DNA of 64,000 nucleotides from an uncultured Alphaproteobacteria bacterium (GTDB taxonomy: Bacteria; Pseudomonadota; Alphaproteobacteria; HIMB59; GCA-002718135), in the NCBI GenBank assembly GCA_902525035.1, contig CABZFN010000002.1:1-64000 (forward strand), written 5' to 3'. Below the pieces are notes generated by a model that was not told the origin of the DNA, searched no databases, and saw only the letters and a program-made list of their open reading frames with translations. Made by a program: the position numbers and the translations under genes. Shown in pieces: positions 44,527 through 55,443 of the stretch (positions are counted from its first letter, which is position 1; each line of letters starts with the position of its first letter).

Positions 44527-45219
44527 TTAGCCATGATGTTGCAAATCTTTTAAATAAATTAAATCTTCTAATTCCTTATCTTTATTTTTAATTAATTTTC
44601 TTAACTCTTCTAATTCAGCTTCAAAATTACTATTCTTTTGTTGAATTTGTTTAAGTTCTGATTTTAGAATTGAATTTTCAATATTTACCTCTTGAACATC
44701 TTCAGATGATGTAGCACTTGCTAATTCTGTTTCTAATTTTTGTACAAGTTGTTCATATTTTAATAATTGTTTTTTTAATTCAATTATTTGATTTTCAAGT
44801 GTACTAAATTTCTCAATATTTTGTGAATTATTTTCTAAGGTGTTATTTTCTAGATCTGATATGTTGTTTAGAGATTTTTCATAATCATCTTTAATTGTAA
44901 TAATTGAATCTTTTAAATCTCGTATTTCATTACGTAAATTTTTTATTTGATCGTCTCTAAATTTTAATCTTTGATCTTTCTGAAATACCTCAAGTTTAAG
45001 TTCTTCTATTTCTGATCTTAAACTAGATTCATCAATTATAGTACTTGGAATTATTTCAATTGGAGGCTTTGGATCGTCAGTTGAAAAATCTATAGAGGGT
45101 AGATAGAAAAAAATACCAAAAATAACAATAATAGATAGAATTAGTAAAAGTCTGTTTCTTCTTCTTCTTCTCGCTTGTGATCCAACAAAACCTACCATAT
45201 GGACTCTATAAATCGACAA
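44527..45219 (-). CDS. Single-TM coiled-coil protein, unknown
   Basis: Basic RRRRRNR then TM helix then long predicted coiled coil. Confidence 0.6.
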   Translation of the reverse strand: MSIYRVHMVGFVGSQARRRRRNRLLLILSIIVIFGIFFYLPSIDFSTDDPKPPIEIIPSTIIDESSLRSEIEELKLEVFQKDQRLKFRDDQIKNLRNEIRDLKDSIITIKDDYEKSLNNISDLENNTLENNSQNIEKFSTLENQIIELKKQLLKYEQLVQKLETELASATSSEDVQEVNIENSILKSELKQIQQKNSNFEAELEELRKLIKNKDKELEDLIYLKDLQHHG

Positions 45220-45236
45220 ATATAAAAAATAAATAT

Positions 45237-46070
45237 TTAATTAATATTAAATTCTGGATCTAAAGAATAGGTTGTTGATCTTAAGTATTGAGTAATTTGC
45301 TTAATATCCCCAATCCTTTCAAGGTTTTCGTATGGTATAAGTGAGCCAAAATACATGTAAATATCATCACCTATTTTTCTTCTAAGTTCATACATACACA
45401 AAGAGTATCTAAATGTTTGTCCTATTTTATTAGCAATATGGTAAAGTTGACTATTTTGACCATCAAAAAAAATTGGTAAAACAGGGCTTTTAGTTTTAAG
45501 AATTAATTTTGATACCCATTGTTTCCACTCACCATCATCAGCTTTTGTGTTCTTTTTTAAGTTTTGTTTAGTTGCTATCGTTCCAGAGGGGAAAAGAACC
45601 AGAACACCTTCATTACGCAAAACCTTTTCAGCTTCTTTACGAGTGTTAATGTTTGTCAATAAAGCTTCTCTAGTTTCATTAAAATCAATTGGTAATATTT
45701 TATCTTTTACTGCCTCTGCTTGCCTTAAAACTTTATGAGTAACCATTTTATAATCTTGTCTTACTTTTGAAATAGCTGAGCATATTGATACACCATCAGC
45801 AACTCCAAAAGCATGATTTGCTATAACAATTAATCTTCCCTTTTTTGGAATATAACTACCATCCTGAAAATTAGTTATTAAAGTAAGTTCTAGTTTATCT
45901 ACTGCATCATCCCAAAAAAGTTCTGGTGGTCTATTTTCAGATAAGTATTCATCATACAATTTTTTTAATTTTAATTTACCAGTACATAATTCTGTAATCT
46001 TAATAAATATTTGGCTAATAAAATTTACTTCTGCTGTTGCAAAAGTAAACACAATTTTATTTTTAGTCAT
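45237..46070 (-). CDS. Lysophospholipid acyltransferase (PlsC/LPLAT-like)
   Basis: VIANHAFGVADGVSI and VLVLFPSGTIATKQ motifs. Confidence 0.8.
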   Translation of the reverse strand: MTKNKIVFTFATAEVNFISQIFIKITELCTGKLKLKKLYDEYLSENRPPELFWDDAVDKLELTLITNFQDGSYIPKKGRLIVIANHAFGVADGVSICSAISKVRQDYKMVTHKVLRQAEAVKDKILPIDFNETREALLTNINTRKEAEKVLRNEGVLVLFPSGTIATKQNLKKNTKADDGEWKQWVSKLILKTKSPVLPIFFDGQNSQLYHIANKIGQTFRYSLCMYELRRKIGDDIYMYFGSLIPYENLERIGDIKQITQYLRSTTYSLDPEFNIN

Positions 46071-46104
46071 AATAAATATATTTGATCAGTTTATATAAAA
46101 AAAA

Positions 46105-47733
46105 TTACATATTCGCATAATTTGGCCCCCCACTACCTTCTGGTACAACCCAATTAATATTTTGTGATGGCTCTTTAATATCACATGTTTTACAATGAAT
46201 ACAATTCTGAGCATTGATTACAAATTTAGGATTTTGAATATCTGTATTATCAACTTCATAAACACCAGCAGGACAATATCTTTGAGATGGTTCATCATAT
46301 GCATTTAAAGTAAATTTTATTGGTAATTCTTTATCCTTCAATTGTAGGTGCACTGGCTGATCAGCTTCATGGTTAGTTCCAGTCAAATAAACAGAACTAG
46401 TTTTATCAAAAGTAAATATTCCATCATATTTTGGATAATCTATTTTTTTTGAATCTTTTGCTAATTGTAAAGCTTCATGATCAGCATGTTTGTGTTTTAG
46501 TGTAAAAGGAAGCTTGCCTCTAAAAATTATTTGATCAATTCCTGTAAATATTATTGCAGGTATTAGTCCCCAATTAAAACTAGGTTTTACATTCCTTGCA
46601 GCAAACAATTCTTTATAAAGCCAAGAACGTTTAAATTTATCTTCATATGCTGCAAGAGGTACAGATTTACTTAAATAATCATTAATTGTTTCAGCAGCTA
46701 TAATTCCACTTTTCATTGCAGTATGTGAACCTTTAATCTTTGGCATATTTAAGGTGCCTGCATCGCATCCAACTAGTAATCCACCCGGCATATACATTTT
46801 AGGTAAACTTTGAATACCACCTTCAATAAGTGCTCTTGCTCCATAAGCTATACGTTTTCCATTAGTGAGAATTTTCTTAATTGCTGGGTGAGTTTTAAAT
46901 TTTTGAAATTCATCATAAGGTGATAAATAAGGATTTTTATAGTCAAGACCGATTACGTATCCTAAAAATATTTGTTTATTTTCAGCATGATAACAAAAAC
47001 TGCCACCATAAGTTGCATTATCTAATGGCCATCCCGCAGTATGCATTACAAGACCTTCTTCATGCTGACTTTCATCTATTTCCCAAATTTCTTTGAACCC
47101 AATTCCGTATTGTTGTGGTGACTTATCTTTCGATAAATTATATTTTCTAATTAATTCTTTACCTAAATGACCTCTGCAACCCTCAGCAAATACTGTTACT
47201 TTAGCGTTAATATTAATACCTGGTTCAAAACTATCTTTTTTGTTACCATCTTTATCAATACCCATATCACCAGTTTGAACACCAATTATATGATCCTCAT
47301 CTGAATATAATATTTTAGATGCCGCAAACCCTGGAAAAATTTCTACCCCTAAACTTTCAGCCTCACTTGCAAGCCATCTACATAAATTTGCAAGACTAAT
47401 GATATAATTATTATGATTTTTTTGAACACTAGGAAGAAGCCATGTAGGCCAATTTAATGAGCCTTTTTTTGATAAGAATAAAAACTTTTCTTTTGTTACT
47501 TTAGTTTTAATTGGTGAGTCTTTACTTCTCCAATCAGGTATTAAATCATCAAGTGCTCTTGTTTCAAAGACATTACCACTTAAAATATGGGCCCCTACCT
47601 CTGATCCTTTTTCCAAAACACAAACATTAATTTCTGGGTTCAGCTGTTTTAGTTTAATTGCTGTTGATAGGCCGGATGGACCAGCACCTACCACTACAAC
47701 ATCATAGTCCATTGACTCGCGTTCTACTTCCAT
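46105..47733 (-). CDS. Electron transfer flavoprotein-ubiquinone oxidoreductase
   Basis: DVVVVGAGPSGLSTAIKLKQLNPE, C-terminal 4Fe-4S CIHCKTCDIKEPSQNINWVVPEGSGGPNY. Confidence 0.97.
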   Translation of the reverse strand: MEVERESMDYDVVVVGAGPSGLSTAIKLKQLNPEINVCVLEKGSEVGAHILSGNVFETRALDDLIPDWRSKDSPIKTKVTKEKFLFLSKKGSLNWPTWLLPSVQKNHNNYIISLANLCRWLASEAESLGVEIFPGFAASKILYSDEDHIIGVQTGDMGIDKDGNKKDSFEPGININAKVTVFAEGCRGHLGKELIRKYNLSKDKSPQQYGIGFKEIWEIDESQHEEGLVMHTAGWPLDNATYGGSFCYHAENKQIFLGYVIGLDYKNPYLSPYDEFQKFKTHPAIKKILTNGKRIAYGARALIEGGIQSLPKMYMPGGLLVGCDAGTLNMPKIKGSHTAMKSGIIAAETINDYLSKSVPLAAYEDKFKRSWLYKELFAARNVKPSFNWGLIPAIIFTGIDQIIFRGKLPFTLKHKHADHEALQLAKDSKKIDYPKYDGIFTFDKTSSVYLTGTNHEADQPVHLQLKDKELPIKFTLNAYDEPSQRYCPAGVYEVDNTDIQNPKFVINAQNCIHCKTCDIKEPSQNINWVVPEGSGGPNYANM

Positions 47734-47756
47734 TTTATTTATTGTATTAAATTAAT

Positions 47757-48710
47757 TTATTGTTGAATAGTATTTAATTTATCTAGTTCAGAAGATAATT
47801 GAGGCAATGCTTCAAATAAGTCAGCATTTAATCCATAATCAGCAACGTTAAATATTGGTGCTTCTTCATCTTTATTAATTGCAACAATAACCTTACTTTC
47901 TTTCATACCAGCTAAGTGCTGTATTGCACCTGAAATACCTACAGCAATATATAAGTCAGGAACTACTACTTTACCAGTTTGCCCGACTTGATAATCATTT
48001 GAAACGTAACCAGCATCTACAGCAGCCCGAGAAGCACCAACTGCAGCATTAAGCTTATCAGCTATTTCATTTAAAAGTTTAAAATTTTCAGCACTTTGTA
48101 AACCTCTACCACCAGATATTACCACACGAGCAGAACTTAACTCAGGTCTTTCAGATTGAGATTCTTCTCTATCTATAAATTCAACGCTGCCAGTTTCATT
48201 ATCAAAAGAAATATTTTCAATTTCTTCTTTTCCACCACTTGTTTCTACAGGATCAAATGATGTTGGTCGAATTGTTACTACTTTAATTTTATCATTAGAT
48301 TTAACTGTAGCGATTGCATTTCCTGCATAAATTGGTCTCATAAATGTATCTGGACCTAATATTTTGATAACATCACTTACTTGAGCAATGTCTAATTTAA
48401 CCGCAATTCTAGGAAAAATATTTTTTCCAAATGTTGTTGCAGGCCCCATAATGTGAGAATAATTGCTGGCTAAAGAAACGACTAAAGGTTCAATATTTTC
48501 AGCAATTGGATTTTTAAGTTTTTCATTATCAACTAAATAAACTTTTGAAACTTTTTCACATTTAGAAATATTTTTAGCTAGGTCTTCGCATTCATAACCT
48601 GTTACTAGTACGTGAATATCTTGATCAATTTCAGAAGCTGCAGATATTGTATTTAAAGTTGATGATTTTATATCTGTGTTATTGTGTTCTGCTAATACTA
48701 ATATTGTCAT
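47757..48710 (-). CDS. etfA: Electron transfer flavoprotein alpha subunit
   Basis: [61 protein letters not shown]. Confidence 0.97.
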   Translation of the reverse strand: MTILVLAEHNNTDIKSSTLNTISAASEIDQDIHVLVTGYECEDLAKNISKCEKVSKVYLVDNEKLKNPIAENIEPLVVSLASNYSHIMGPATTFGKNIFPRIAVKLDIAQVSDVIKILGPDTFMRPIYAGNAIATVKSNDKIKVVTIRPTSFDPVETSGGKEEIENISFDNETGSVEFIDREESQSERPELSSARVVISGGRGLQSAENFKLLNEIADKLNAAVGASRAAVDAGYVSNDYQVGQTGKVVVPDLYIAVGISGAIQHLAGMKESKVIVAINKDEEAPIFNVADYGLNADLFEALPQLSSELDKLNTIQQ

Positions 48711-49456
48711 ATTACTTTTGCCTCATGTTTTAGTTTTTGAACCAATTCAGAAACATCGTTTACCATAATTCCTTTTTGTCTAACAGGAGGTTCTTCTACT
48801 TTTAATTGTTCAATTCTTGACTCAATATTAATTCCTAGCTCTGAAGCTTCTTTTGTATCAATTGGCTTCTTCTTTGCTTTCATTATATTTGGCAATGATG
48901 CGTACCTAGGCTCATTAAGTCGAAGGTCACATGATGCTACAAATGGTATAGAAACTTTTATTCTCTCTAAACCTTCATCTATTTCTCTAGTAACGATCGC
49001 ATTTTGCTCATCAATTTCAATTTTAGATGCAAATGTAGCCTGAGGCCAGTTAAGTAAAGCAGAAGTCATTTGACCAGTTTGATTAGAGTCATCATCTATT
49101 GCTTGTTTTCCCATTAAAATAATTGATGGTTTTTCTTCTTCAACAACTTTAGAAATTATTTTAGAAATAGCTAGAGGTTCTAAATCATTATCTGTTTTAA
49201 TATGTATACCTCTATCAGCACCCATTGCTAATGCAGTTCGGATAGTTTCTTGAGCCTTATCATTACCTATAGAAAGAATAATAATCTCGTCTGCTTTACC
49301 AGCTTCTTTAATTCGTAGAGCTTCTTCTACAGCATTTTCATCAGGAGGATTCATGGACATTTTTACATTATCTTTTTCAACTCCAGAACCGTCAGCTTTA
49401 ACCCTGATTTGAACATTATAATCTATGACTCTTTTTACTGTGACAAGCAACTTCAT
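48707..49456 (-). CDS. etfB: Electron transfer flavoprotein beta subunit
   Basis: [42 protein letters not shown]. Confidence 0.97.
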   Translation of the reverse strand: MKLLVTVKRVIDYNVQIRVKADGSGVEKDNVKMSMNPPDENAVEEALRIKEAGKADEIIILSIGNDKAQETIRTALAMGADRGIHIKTDNDLEPLAISKIISKVVEEEKPSIILMGKQAIDDDSNQTGQMTSALLNWPQATFASKIEIDEQNAIVTREIDEGLERIKVSIPFVASCDLRLNEPRYASLPNIMKAKKKPIDTKEASELGINIESRIEQLKVEEPPVRQKGIMVNDVSELVQKLKHEAKVI

Positions 49457-49457
49457 A

Positions 49458-51893
49458 TTATTGTTTTAATTTTTCATTTTTAGGATCATAAGGACTATCC
49501 TCTATAACAGTTACATTGTATTTTTTATCTAATATATCCATTTCTAATGTTTGACCAATGTCAGCAAATTTAGGATTTACCATACCAATAGCTAATGATT
49601 TTTTCACCCTAAAACCATAGTTACCTCCTGTCGCACGCCCTACAACCTTTCCATTATTATAAATAGGATTATTGCCCAAAGCATCTGCATCTTCAACATC
49701 ATGAACTTCTAAAGTTACCATCTTGTTTTTAAAACCATTTTGCTGCCATTTAACAAGAGAGTCTCTTCCAATAAAATTACCTTTGTTTAAATGTACAAAT
49801 CTATCTAACCCAGACTCAAAAGCTGCATATTCTATAGACATTTCGGTACCAACCAATTTATATGTTTTTTCAACACGTAAGCTTTCCATCGCTCTAATTC
49901 CAAATGGTTTAAGTCCATGATCTTTTCCTGCTTCCATTAATTGATCAAAAATATGGTTCTGATATTCAATTGGATGATGTAATTCCCATCCAAGTTCTCC
50001 AACAAAATTCATACGCATTGCAATACTAGGAGCTAAACCAACATTGATTTTTTTTGATGATAACCATGGAAAATTTTCATTAGATAAATTAGTCTTTGTA
50101 ATTTTAGAAAGAATATCTCTTGATTTTGGTCCTGCTAAAACAAGTACACCCATACTATTTGTTAGGTTTTCGTATGTAACTGATCCATCTTCAGGTATCC
50201 ATTTATGTATCCAGTCATGATCTAATCGCTGAAATGCACCAGCTGAAACTAAATAAAAAGAATTTTCTTTTTCTTTTGCAATAGTGAACTCTGAATGAAC
50301 TCCCCCAGCTGTGTTTAGTGCATGACAAAGATTAACTCTTCCAATTTTTTTAGGAATTTTATTTGCAACCAAATAATCTAGAAATTCTTCAGCACCAGGT
50401 CCTGAAATCCTACATTTAGCAAAGGCAGTCATATCTAGGAGACCGGCATTATCTTGAACATTTAAGCATTCATTGCCAACATGCTCAAACCATTTTGATC
50501 TTCTAAATGACCAATCATCTTTTTGTAATTCTTTTGAGGGTGCAAACCAGTTAGCGCGCTCCCAACCAAACTTCTGACCAAAAACTGCACCAAGATTTTT
50601 TAATCTATCATAACAAGGTGCTTGTCTTAATGGACGCCCCTCTTCTCTTTCTTCATCAGGATAGTGTACCGTAAAAACGTTTGCGTAAGCTTCTTCATTC
50701 TTTTTAATTAAATATGCTTTTGTTGCATAATCACCAAATCTTCTAGGATCGACACCTAACATATCAATTGTAGGTTCACCGTCTACTATCCATTCAGCAA
50801 TTTGCCATCCTGCGCCACCAGCTGCAGTGATTCCAAAACTATGACCTTCATTTAACCAGAAATTTTTAAGTCCCCATGCTGGTCCAACGATTGGACTTCC
50901 ATCAGGTGTATAACAAATAGCACCATTGTAAACTTTTTTAACTCCAACTTCTCCAAAAATAGGAACACGGTGCATTGCTGATTCAATGTGAGGTTCTAAA
51001 CGCTCTAGGTCTTCTTGAAATAATTCGAATTCAGATTCTTTATCAGGTCCATCAACATAGCAAACGGGAGCTCCTTTTTCATAGGGCCCTAAAATCAATC
51101 CTCCTCTTTCTTCTCGCATATACCAAGAACTATCAGAATCCCGTAATACTCCCATTTCAGGAAATCCTTGTTCTTTTCTTTTTACTATTTCAGGATGATC
51201 ATCAGTCACTATGTATTGATGTTCAACAGGTATAACTGGAATATCAAGTCCAACCATCTTTCCTGTCTGTCTTGCAAAATTACCACTACAAGAAACTACA
51301 TGTTCACATTCAATAGATCCTTTATCGGTTTCTACAATCCATAAATCATCTTTATTTTTTCTAATACCACTTACAGAAGTATTTCTATAAATTTCTGCAC
51401 CTTTATCTCTTGCTCCTTTTGCTAGAGCTTGAGTTAGATCGGCTGGTTGAATGTATCCATCTTCAGGATGTTGAATTGCACCTATTAATCCATCTGTATT
51501 ACAAAGGGGCCAAATTTCTTTTACTTGTTCAGGAGTTAAAAATTTAACATCAACACCTATAGTTTTTGCAACTCCTGAATATTGATAATATTCATCCATT
51601 CTATCTTGAGTAGTTGCTAAACGAATATTAGAAACCACACTAAAACCAACTTTTTGTCCTGTTTCTTCTTCAAGAGTTTTGTAAAGTTTGACAGCATATT
51701 TATGTAATTGACCTACGGAATAACTCATATTGAATAATGGAAGTAAACCTGCTGCATGCCATGTTGATCCTGAAGTTAATTCCTTTCTTTCAACTAGAAC
51801 TACATCTGACCAACCCTTTTTGGCTAAATGATAAAGAGTGCTAACGCCTACAGCACCTCCACCGATGACTACTACTTTTGACTTTGATTTCAT
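49458..51893 (-). CDS. FAD-dependent dimethylglycine/sarcosine dehydrogenase-like (DAO + GcvT domains)
   Basis: [49 protein letters not shown]-terminal GcvT folate domain; next to etfBA/ETF-QO. Confidence 0.9.
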   Translation of the reverse strand: MKSKSKVVVIGGGAVGVSTLYHLAKKGWSDVVLVERKELTSGSTWHAAGLLPLFNMSYSVGQLHKYAVKLYKTLEEETGQKVGFSVVSNIRLATTQDRMDEYYQYSGVAKTIGVDVKFLTPEQVKEIWPLCNTDGLIGAIQHPEDGYIQPADLTQALAKGARDKGAEIYRNTSVSGIRKNKDDLWIVETDKGSIECEHVVSCSGNFARQTGKMVGLDIPVIPVEHQYIVTDDHPEIVKRKEQGFPEMGVLRDSDSSWYMREERGGLILGPYEKGAPVCYVDGPDKESEFELFQEDLERLEPHIESAMHRVPIFGEVGVKKVYNGAICYTPDGSPIVGPAWGLKNFWLNEGHSFGITAAGGAGWQIAEWIVDGEPTIDMLGVDPRRFGDYATKAYLIKKNEEAYANVFTVHYPDEEREEGRPLRQAPCYDRLKNLGAVFGQKFGWERANWFAPSKELQKDDWSFRRSKWFEHVGNECLNVQDNAGLLDMTAFAKCRISGPGAEEFLDYLVANKIPKKIGRVNLCHALNTAGGVHSEFTIAKEKENSFYLVSAGAFQRLDHDWIHKWIPEDGSVTYENLTNSMGVLVLAGPKSRDILSKITKTNLSNENFPWLSSKKINVGLAPSIAMRMNFVGELGWELHHPIEYQNHIFDQLMEAGKDHGLKPFGIRAMESLRVEKTYKLVGTEMSIEYAAFESGLDRFVHLNKGNFIGRDSLVKWQQNGFKNKMVTLEVHDVEDADALGNNPIYNNGKVVGRATGGNYGFRVKKSLAIGMVNPKFADIGQTLEMDILDKKYNVTVIEDSPYDPKNEKLKQ

Positions 51894-51947
51894 TATTACT
51901 ATTTAATACTGTACTTCATTAATCATATTAAATAAGGTGGGTCAATC

Positions 51948-52568
51948 ATGAGATACTTTAAAAAAATAATTTTGGTGGTTATAATGAGTGCGTTTATTTG
52001 TCTTCCTGTTAAGGCTGAAATGACTCTTAAAGAATTATTTTTTGATGAGTCTAAGCCTTTTCATTTAAAAATATTAGATGTTATTCCTGAAGAAGGAATT
52101 CTTCAAATTGGTAATGAAAATGCGAACAATACTATTATTGAATTTATGGATTATTTTTGCGGATATTGTAAAAAAGTTCATCCTGAATTACTTCAAATTG
52201 CAAATGAAAGAAAAGATACGCGGATAGTATTCTTACAGCATCCAATCTTAAGTGAGTCTTCTAAATTACTAGCAAATATGGTTATAGCTGCAAACATGCA
52301 GAACAAAGGTATCGATTTTCATAATGCATTGTTTGAAGTTGAAGGAAATTTAAATAATGCAAAACTAAAACAAATAATTGAAAATCTTGAGTTGAATGAT
52401 GCTAAATTAAATATCGATATGACAAAAGAAAGTGTTAATAATATTGTAAAACTGAGTTCTTTTTTAGCCAATGGATCAGGTGCTCGTGGTACTCCTACTT
52501 TTTTTGTTAATGAAGAACTTGTTGTTGGTTATATCTCTATTGATAGAATAAAAGCTTTATTAAAATAA
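51948..52568 (+). CDS. DsbA-family thiol:disulfide oxidoreductase
   Basis: Signal peptide; EFMDYFCGYCKKVHPEL CxxC motif; GARGTPTFFVNEELVVGY cis-Pro. Confidence 0.85.
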   Translation: MRYFKKIILVVIMSAFICLPVKAEMTLKELFFDESKPFHLKILDVIPEEGILQIGNENANNTIIEFMDYFCGYCKKVHPELLQIANERKDTRIVFLQHPILSESSKLLANMVIAANMQNKGIDFHNALFEVEGNLNNAKLKQIIENLELNDAKLNIDMTKESVNNIVKLSSFLANGSGARGTPTFFVNEELVVGYISIDRIKALLK

Positions 52569-52598
52569 AGAAGCTCTATTATTTAAATAGAGCTTCTT
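52568..52598. terminator. Bidirectional intrinsic terminator between convergent genes
   Basis: Perfect 13-bp stem AAGAAGCTCTATT / AATAGAGCTTCTT with 5-nt loop, A/T-rich flanks both sides. Confidence 0.75.
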
Positions 52599-52606
52599 AA
52601 AATATT

Positions 52607-53941
52607 TTATTTATCTACTACTTCTCTTGTATTAGAGTTGTGTGATTCAGTAAAAGGAATTGGCACAACTTCTGCATCTACTGGCACACCAGGTGAAACT
52701 GCATATTGATCAGGAAGATGAACTTTGAATTTACGACCATAATTTCCAATAGGAAAACCATTTTTATTTAGAGTTCCATCAAAAGGTACATAGCCCATAG
52801 CAATGTTTCTTCCTTGCTCAGGATGATACCAAGGAGACGTTATAAACCCACATGGCTCATTGCCATCATCTGAAACAAGCCAAAAATCAGGAGCATATTC
52901 TTCGATAGGTTCTCCATCTAAGCTCAATCCAACTAACTGAAGCTTGTATGGTTTTTTTCCATCTTTTAAATCTGTTTTCATCTTTTCAAGAACATTCTTA
53001 CCAACATAGTCAGAAGTTTTATTCCACTCACCTTTACCAGATAAAGATACTTGATAGCCTAGGTTACATTGAAAAGGATTGTGCTGATTATCCATATCTT
53101 GACCCCAAGATAGAATGCCCGCTTGAATTCTACGGTGATGAGCCGGAGCTATAACCATAAGATTATGTTTTTTTCCTGCCTCTAAAACAGCATTCCACAT
53201 ATCATCTGCATATTTTGTAGAGTCATACAAATATATTTCAAATCCTGCTTCTCCCGAGAAACCTGTTTGTGAAATTATACAATCTCTTCCACCAACTTTA
53301 GCAGCGGCAAGTCCATAAAATGGCATTTCATCAACTTTAACTTGGTCACCTATTAAATCATTCATCAAAGCGTGAGCTTTTGGACCTTGAATTTGAACTG
53401 GGCTTACATCAATTTCATCAATATGGACATTAAACCTATTATCATGATTTACACCCTGCAAATACAAACCAATGTCTGAGTCAGATAAAGAAAACCAAAA
53501 CTCATCCTTAGAAATTCTTAGAAGAATAGGGTCGTTTAGAACACCCCCATATTGATTACAAAGAATTACATATCTTCCTCTCATTGGAGATATTTTTGTT
53601 GCGTCTCTTGTTATAACGTAATCGACAAAAGCCTCAGCATCAGGGCCTTTAACTTGAATTTGTCTTTCAACTGCAACATTCCACATGGTAACATGATTTT
53701 TAATTGCCTCATACTCAACCATTGCTCCACCATCTTCTGGTTTTACATAACCCCTCGGATGATAAATCCTATTATATACTGTTGCTCTCCAACATCCCGC
53801 CTCCATTGACAAATGCCAATAAGGTGATTTTCTCACTCTGGTTGAAATAAGCATCTGAACTGGTGTAGGACCACTTTGTCTTAAATTGTAGGGAACCTTT
53901 CTGTCCGATTGATCCACCGACGTAGAATGTTTAATCATCAT
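52607..53941 (-). CDS. GcvT/DmdA-like aminomethyltransferase-fold (THF-dependent demethylase-like) protein
   Basis: CWRATVYNRIYHPRGY ... WNVAVERQIQVKGPDAEAFVDYVITRDATKISPMRGRYVILCNQYGGVLNDPILLRISKDEFWFSLSDSDI resembles DmdA-type GcvT proteins. Confidence 0.8.
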   Translation of the reverse strand: MMIKHSTSVDQSDRKVPYNLRQSGPTPVQMLISTRVRKSPYWHLSMEAGCWRATVYNRIYHPRGYVKPEDGGAMVEYEAIKNHVTMWNVAVERQIQVKGPDAEAFVDYVITRDATKISPMRGRYVILCNQYGGVLNDPILLRISKDEFWFSLSDSDIGLYLQGVNHDNRFNVHIDEIDVSPVQIQGPKAHALMNDLIGDQVKVDEMPFYGLAAAKVGGRDCIISQTGFSGEAGFEIYLYDSTKYADDMWNAVLEAGKKHNLMVIAPAHHRRIQAGILSWGQDMDNQHNPFQCNLGYQVSLSGKGEWNKTSDYVGKNVLEKMKTDLKDGKKPYKLQLVGLSLDGEPIEEYAPDFWLVSDDGNEPCGFITSPWYHPEQGRNIAMGYVPFDGTLNKNGFPIGNYGRKFKVHLPDQYAVSPGVPVDAEVVPIPFTESHNSNTREVVDK

Positions 53942-54028
53942 AAACTCCTTAAATAAATATGCTATTTGTGTATTTAATCTTTAAATACTCTGCAATGATA
54001 AAATGTGTATGATATGAAAAAAATGGTG

Positions 54029-54076
54029 GACCTTAATTCGGTCAAAATTTAGTCTTAGTTTTGACAGCTAAATTTT
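54029..54076. promoter_or_regulatory. Inverted-repeat cluster in divergent intergenic region; pseudoknot- or operator-like
   Basis: GACC(54029-54032)/GGTC(54040-54043); GTCAAAA(54041-54047)/TTTTGAC(54059-54065); AAAATTTAG(54044-54052)/CTAAATTTT(54068-54076). Confidence 0.4.
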
Positions 54077-54089
54077 ATAATGGAACTTT

Positions 54090-54998
54090 ATGAAATTTAA
54101 ATATTTAATATCAATTATCTCTATTCTAATTTTTTTAACAGGTTGCTCTGCTAGCTATAAAGAACTATCTAAGATGCAAACTAATAAGCCAATAAACTTT
54201 CAAGAACACTTATTGTATGAATATAAAAAAAGAGCTACTTTTGAAGCAGAAGAGATGAATGATTGGAATTCTGCAAAACTATATTCTGAAAAAGCTCTCA
54301 AGAGTTTAGAAACTGATGAAATATATCCAGAAGATATTTCATATTGGAAACTGCCAAAAGAAAATATTAAGGAAATAAGAATTGCATATGATAACCTTAT
54401 GACAATTTATAATGATGCAAAAAAAATTGATCCTTTAAATTTAGCGAAAGCTATTTCATCATTAGATTGCTGGTCAGAGCAACAGGAAGAAAATTGGCAA
54501 ACATGGGATATTAAAAGTTGCAAGAATGATTTCTTGAACGCCATGTATAACATTTATGAAAAAATATCGACTCAGGAAATCGAGCAGGAAACTTCAAGTA
54601 AGAAAGACAATGATTTAGAAGATGAAACAAAAAATGAAGTAACAATTGTTACTAAAAACGAAAATAAAGAATTAATGCAAATAATATATTTTGATTTTGA
54701 TCAATTCCATTTATCTGAAGTAAGTAAAGACAAAATAAAAAAATTTTTAAATAATTATGGAAGTGTTATTAATGAGTATCTTGTCGTTGGACATACTGAC
54801 ACTAAAGGAACAAATAAATATAATTTATCATTATCAATTAAAAGAGCTGAGGTTGTAAAAGAAATTTTAATTAATTATGGTATTAAAAAAAATAGTATTA
54901 AAATATTAGGCAAAGGGGAAGAATCTCTAGCTGTAAATACTTCAGATGATACTAAACAACCAGCAAATAGAAGAGTAGAAATAAAAAAAACAAATTAA
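54090..54998 (+). CDS. OmpA-family lipoprotein
   Basis: Lipobox LTGCS; C-terminal OmpA domain YLVVGHTDTKGTNKYNLSLSIKRAEVVKEIL. Confidence 0.88.
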   Translation: MKFKYLISIISILIFLTGCSASYKELSKMQTNKPINFQEHLLYEYKKRATFEAEEMNDWNSAKLYSEKALKSLETDEIYPEDISYWKLPKENIKEIRIAYDNLMTIYNDAKKIDPLNLAKAISSLDCWSEQQEENWQTWDIKSCKNDFLNAMYNIYEKISTQEIEQETSSKKDNDLEDETKNEVTIVTKNENKELMQIIYFDFDQFHLSEVSKDKIKKFLNNYGSVINEYLVVGHTDTKGTNKYNLSLSIKRAEVVKEILINYGIKKNSIKILGKGEESLAVNTSDDTKQPANRRVEIKKTN

Positions 54999-55038
54999 CT
55001 TTTGTTTACAATTATTTTGGTATATTGAGCTTTCATCA

Positions 55039-55431
55039 ATGTATTCTAAAACAACAAAAAAAATAAATATTACTGTAAAACCATATTATCTTGAAGATCA
55101 ATCTGAGCCAGAAGATCAGCATTATGTATGGGCATATAAGGTAACAATTGATAATCAAGGTAACGAAAAAGTGCAACTTGTAAACAGACACTGGAAAATT
55201 ATTGATGCTAATGGCACATTACAAGAAGTGCGTGGAAAAGGTGTTGTAGGTGAACAGCCTGTACTAAATCCAGGTGAAAAATTTGAATATACAAGTGGAA
55301 CACCCTTAACTACTTCATCCGGTTTTATGGAAGGAACTTACGAGATGCAAAATGATAATGGTAATACTTTTGATGTTCAAATACCTCAGTTTTCATTAGA
55401 TACACCATTTGAAAATAACAAATTAAATTAA
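55039..55431 (+). CDS. apaG: ApaG domain protein
   Basis: YVWAYKVTIDNQGNEKVQLVNRHWKIIDANGTLQEVRGKGVVGEQPVLNPGEKFEYTSGTPL. Confidence 0.95.
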   Translation: MYSKTTKKINITVKPYYLEDQSEPEDQHYVWAYKVTIDNQGNEKVQLVNRHWKIIDANGTLQEVRGKGVVGEQPVLNPGEKFEYTSGTPLTTSSGFMEGTYEMQNDNGNTFDVQIPQFSLDTPFENNKLN

Positions 55432-55443
55432 TCAAAAAAAAGA

